From: an uncultured Pseudomonadota bacterium
Lineage (GTDB): Bacteria > Myxococcota_A > UBA796 > GCA-2862545
Direction of reading: 5' to 3'
Length of the DNA stretch: 9,146 nt
NCBI GenBank assembly: GCA_937891875.1
Contig: CALATR010000376.1
Coordinates: 1 to 9,146 of the forward strand
Shown here: positions 8,123 to 9,146 of the stretch, piece by piece
Position numbering within the stretch: position 1 is the stretch's first letter
Layout of the letters: every line of letters starts with the position of its first letter
Program-made: the position numbers and the translations under genes
The notes under the pieces: model-generated
What the model was told of the DNA's origin: nothing
The model's input: the letters and a program-made list of their open reading frames with translations, nothing else
The model's database searches: none

Positions 8123-8142
8123 GGGAAACGTCTGCACCGTGG

Positions 8143-8163
8143 GCCCGATCGGGGGGATCGGGC
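8143..8163. promoter_or_regulatory. Perfect 8-bp inverted repeat, candidate operator between divergent genes
   Basis: GCCCGATC (8143-8150) and GATCGGGC (8156-8163) are exact reverse complements around a GGGGG spacer. The centre-to-centre distance of 13 bp suits neither a simple hairpin terminator (no T-run) nor coding use. The right arm falls where the -35 region of an engB promoter with its -10 at 8181 would be. It could be a protein-binding operator, or a hairpin in the leader of the phosphoesterase transcript. No regulator is identified. Confidence 0.5.
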
Positions 8164-8180
8164 GCAACCACACGCGTGGC

Positions 8181-8186
8181 TATAAA
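8181..8186 (+). promoter_or_regulatory. engB: Candidate -10 element (TATAAA) for engB
   Basis: TATAAA matches five of six bases of the sigma-70 -10 consensus and is a rare AT-rich island in this DNA. Transcription would begin near 8193, giving a leader of about 54 bases before the engB ATG. No -35 hexamer is recognisable 16-18 bp upstream; that place is taken by the inverted repeat at 8143-8163. On the minus strand the same island reads TTTATAG and could equally serve the phosphoesterase gene, starting near 8172. Confidence 0.4.
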
Positions 8187-8246
8187 GGCTCGCCCGGTCG
8201 CGGTCACATCCTGCCGCGTCTGCATGCACCCCGAAAGAGTGATCTC

Positions 8247-8825
8247 ATGCGCAATCAGGCTGGCCGGCTCGCCTTCCTCGGCTCCTTCGACGACTCCGAT
8301 CTCCCGCAGACCGAGCTGCCCGAGGTGGCGTTCGCCGGGCGCAGCAACGTGGGCAAGTCGAGCGCCCTGAACACCCTGCTGCAGCGCAAGAAGGCGGCGC
8401 GAGTCAGCGGTCGGCCCGGACGCACCCAGCGGATCAACCTGTTCCAGGTGGGGGACGCGTGCATCTTCGCCGACCTGCCCGGCTATGGCTTCGCCAAGGT
8501 ACCCGAAGCGGTTCGGGCAGGGTGGAAGCCGATGATCGAGCGCTACCTCGGAGAGCGCTCGACCCTGCGCCTGGTGGTGGTCCTGGTGGACGCCCGGCGT
8601 GATCCGCAGGAGCTGGACCTGGACCTGGTGATGGGCCTGGTGGAGGCGAAGATCCCCTGCCTGGTGGTCGCGACGAAGGTCGACAAGCTCACCAAGTCCC
8701 AGCGCAAGCCCACCCTGACCGCCCTCGCCGACGCCTACGGCGTGCCCCACGTGATCGCGTTCAGCAGCGTGACGGGGGAGGGGAAGGACGAGGTGTGGGA
8801 CATCATCGAGCAGGTGTGTCGGTAG
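8247..8825 (+). CDS. engB: Ribosome-assembly GTPase EngB/YsxC (YihA)
   Basis: A 192-residue GTPase of the TrmE-Era-EngA-EngB group, normal length for the family. In bacteria this protein acts late in assembly of the 50S ribosomal subunit and is usually essential. The GTP-binding motifs are all present: G1 GRSNVGKSS (31-39), G2 around Thr60 in RPGRTQ, G3 DLPGYG (76-81), G4 TKVD (143-146) and G5 SSV (173-175). The sequence AFAGRSNVGKSS followed by ADLPGYGFAKV is diagnostic for EngB. The start is the ATG at 8247: AAAGAG at 8234-8239 lies 7 bases upstream, and the residues after it match the usual short EngB N-terminus. The frame is open further upstream to about 8076, but that would overlap the divergent gene and add no family sequence. 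Its neighbour across the gap is the lon cluster; lon and ysxC are adjacent in several other bacteria. It probably forms a single-gene transcript. Confidence 0.97.
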   Translation: MRNQAGRLAFLGSFDDSDLPQTELPEVAFAGRSNVGKSSALNTLLQRKKAARVSGRPGRTQRINLFQVGDACIFADLPGYGFAKVPEAVRAGWKPMIERYLGERSTLRLVVVLVDARRDPQELDLDLVMGLVEAKIPCLVVATKVDKLTKSQRKPTLTALADAYGVPHVIAFSSVTGEGKDEVWDIIEQVCR

Positions 8826-8838
8826 CGGCTGCGCCGCT
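8824..8838 (+). terminator. GC-rich hairpin overlapping the engB stop codon
   Basis: AGCGGC and GCCGCT form a perfect 6-bp stem around a TGC loop, and the left arm includes the last two bases of the TAG stop. No T-run follows, so a classical intrinsic terminator is not shown; in such GC-rich genomes hairpins without T-runs may still mark transcript ends or protect the 3' end. Confidence 0.35.
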
Positions 8839-8844
8839 CGCGCA

Positions 8845-8907
8845 CGTCGCGTTGCTTCGGGTGGGGCGGGTCGCCGTCTCCCGGGCGTCGCGTGGCTTCC
8901 AGCGGGG
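8845..8907. repeat. Imperfect direct repeat, two 22-bp copies 41 bp apart
   Basis: Bases 8845-8866 and 8886-8907 match at 18 of 22 positions by eye; the first 14 bases (CGTCGCGTTGCTTC versus CGTCGCGTGGCTTC) differ once. Both lie in the non-coding stretch between engB and the heptamer arrays. Function unknown; GC bias makes chance similarity more likely than usual. Confidence 0.4.
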
Positions 8908-8918
8908 GAGTGGAGGCT

Positions 8919-8953
8919 CGGTCTCCAGTCTCCAGTCTCCAGTCTCCAGTCCT
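8919..8953 (+). repeat. Left arm: tandem TCTCCAG heptamer array
   Basis: Four perfect tandem copies of TCTCCAG fill 8922-8949, with CGG before and TCCT after. The whole 35-base block is repeated in inverted orientation at 9100-9134 with two mismatches, both inside the array. Three 7-bp units make 21 bases, so any frame across the array reads as a 7-residue repeat; such reading frames are artefacts. Confidence 0.9.
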
Positions 8954-9099
8954 CGCGCGGCGGTTGAGGGGCCACCATCACGGTGCAGCGCGGTCGGATC
9001 CTCCTCCACAGGTCGAACGACCACGACGGGGAGGCGCTCGCACTCGCCGCCGAAATCTCCCGGAGGGCGCACCGAGCCCACGCCAGGATCCGTCGCCGT

Positions 9100-9134
9100 A
9101 GGACTGGAGACTGGGGACTGGCGACTGGAGACCG
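9100..9134 (-). repeat. Right arm: inverted heptamer array
   Basis: AGGA is followed by CTGGAGA, CTGGGGA, CTGGCGA and CTGGAGA, then CCG. This is the reverse complement of the left arm except for one base in each of the two middle units (33 of 35 matches). It ends 12 bases before the window edge, so more copies of a larger structure may lie beyond. Confidence 0.88.
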
Positions 9135-9146
9135 GCCCGCCCCTCC

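Larger units (their letters stand above)
8826..9146. other. Non-coding stretch with inverted heptamer arrays around a 146-bp core
   Basis: No convincing gene is seen here. The stretch holds a hairpin at the engB stop, an imperfect direct repeat, and a 216-bp structure (8919-9134) made of two 35-bp inverted arms and a core at 8954-9099. The core is GC-rich, has a near-palindrome GGTCGAACGACC at 9011-9022, and has no transposase or tRNA. If transcribed, the arms could pair into a long stem. A reading frame from a GTG at 8983 runs open off the window end and crosses the right array; it matches no family that I recognise. The structure may be a small non-autonomous mobile or repetitive element, or two independent simple-repeat arrays; no clear target-site duplication flanks the arms. 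Confidence 0.6.

Noticed and set aside
6899..8185. Open plus-strand frame of 428 codons opposite the phosphoesterase gene
   Set aside because: The minus strand carries five ordered metallophosphoesterase motifs; the plus frame has no recognisable domain.
8076..8246. Upstream-extended start for engB
   Set aside because: It would overlap the divergent phosphoesterase gene, adds no EngB-like residues, and the ATG at 8247 has a ribosome site 7 bases away.
8803..9081. Minus-strand frame reading LETGDWRLET across the left heptamer array
   Set aside because: The repeated peptide is simply the translation of three 7-bp units; the rest has no recognisable motif and no ribosome site was seen.
8922..9131. 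Possible CRISPR array
   Set aside because: Units are 7 bp, tandem without spacers, and inverted between the two blocks; this does not fit CRISPR repeats.
8983..9146. Plus-strand frame from GTG 8983 open to the window end
   Set aside because: Only about 54 codons, no family recognised, and it runs through the right heptamer array; too weak to call without the following sequence.

Overview
The window is very GC-rich DNA (about 70 % by eye, with G or C at most third codon positions). It reads as chromosomal sequence from a myxobacterium or close relative (Myxococcota/Deltaproteobacteria type). The main clue is a eukaryote-like Ser/Thr kinase with the catalytic-loop signature HRDVSPHN fused to cyclase-like, ATPase and TPR modules, an architecture common in that phylum. 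The species cannot be named from the sequence.

Layout, left to right. (1) 1-413 (+): 3' end of a DnaJ/Hsp40-type co-chaperone gene, cut by the window edge. (2) 415-4515 (-): a 1366-residue kinase, cyclase-homology, AAA-type ATPase and TPR protein, convergent with the dnaJ-like gene and only one base away from it. (3) 4590-6896 (-): a complete ATP-dependent Lon protease. (4) 6929 to about 8113 (-): a metallophosphoesterase with all five metal-site motifs and a long C-terminal tail. (5) About 8114-8246: a divergent regulatory gap with a perfect 8-bp inverted repeat and a TATAAA box. (6) 8247-8825 (+): the ribosome-assembly GTPase EngB/YsxC. (7) 8826-9146: no convincing gene, but a stop-overlapping hairpin, an imperfect direct repeat and two inverted arrays of a 7-bp unit forming 35-bp inverted arms around a 146-bp core.

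The three minus-strand genes are closely spaced (32 and 74 bp) and may be one transcript, phosphoesterase, then lon, then kinase. EngB is transcribed the other way from the shared gap. Lon next to ysxC/engB is a familiar neighbourhood (lonA-ysxC in Bacillus); here a phosphoesterase sits between them and the genes diverge. Together with the DnaJ-like gene, the window has a protein quality-control theme (Lon, Hsp40) with a large signalling protein attached. A functional link between the kinase and Lon is inference from position only.

The points most worth a second look are the altered catalytic positions of the cyclase-like domain, the long Ser/Thr/Gly-rich activation loop of the kinase, the inverted repeat between the divergent genes, and the inverted heptamer arrays after engB. 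I saw no tRNA, rRNA, CRISPR array, transposase or phage gene.
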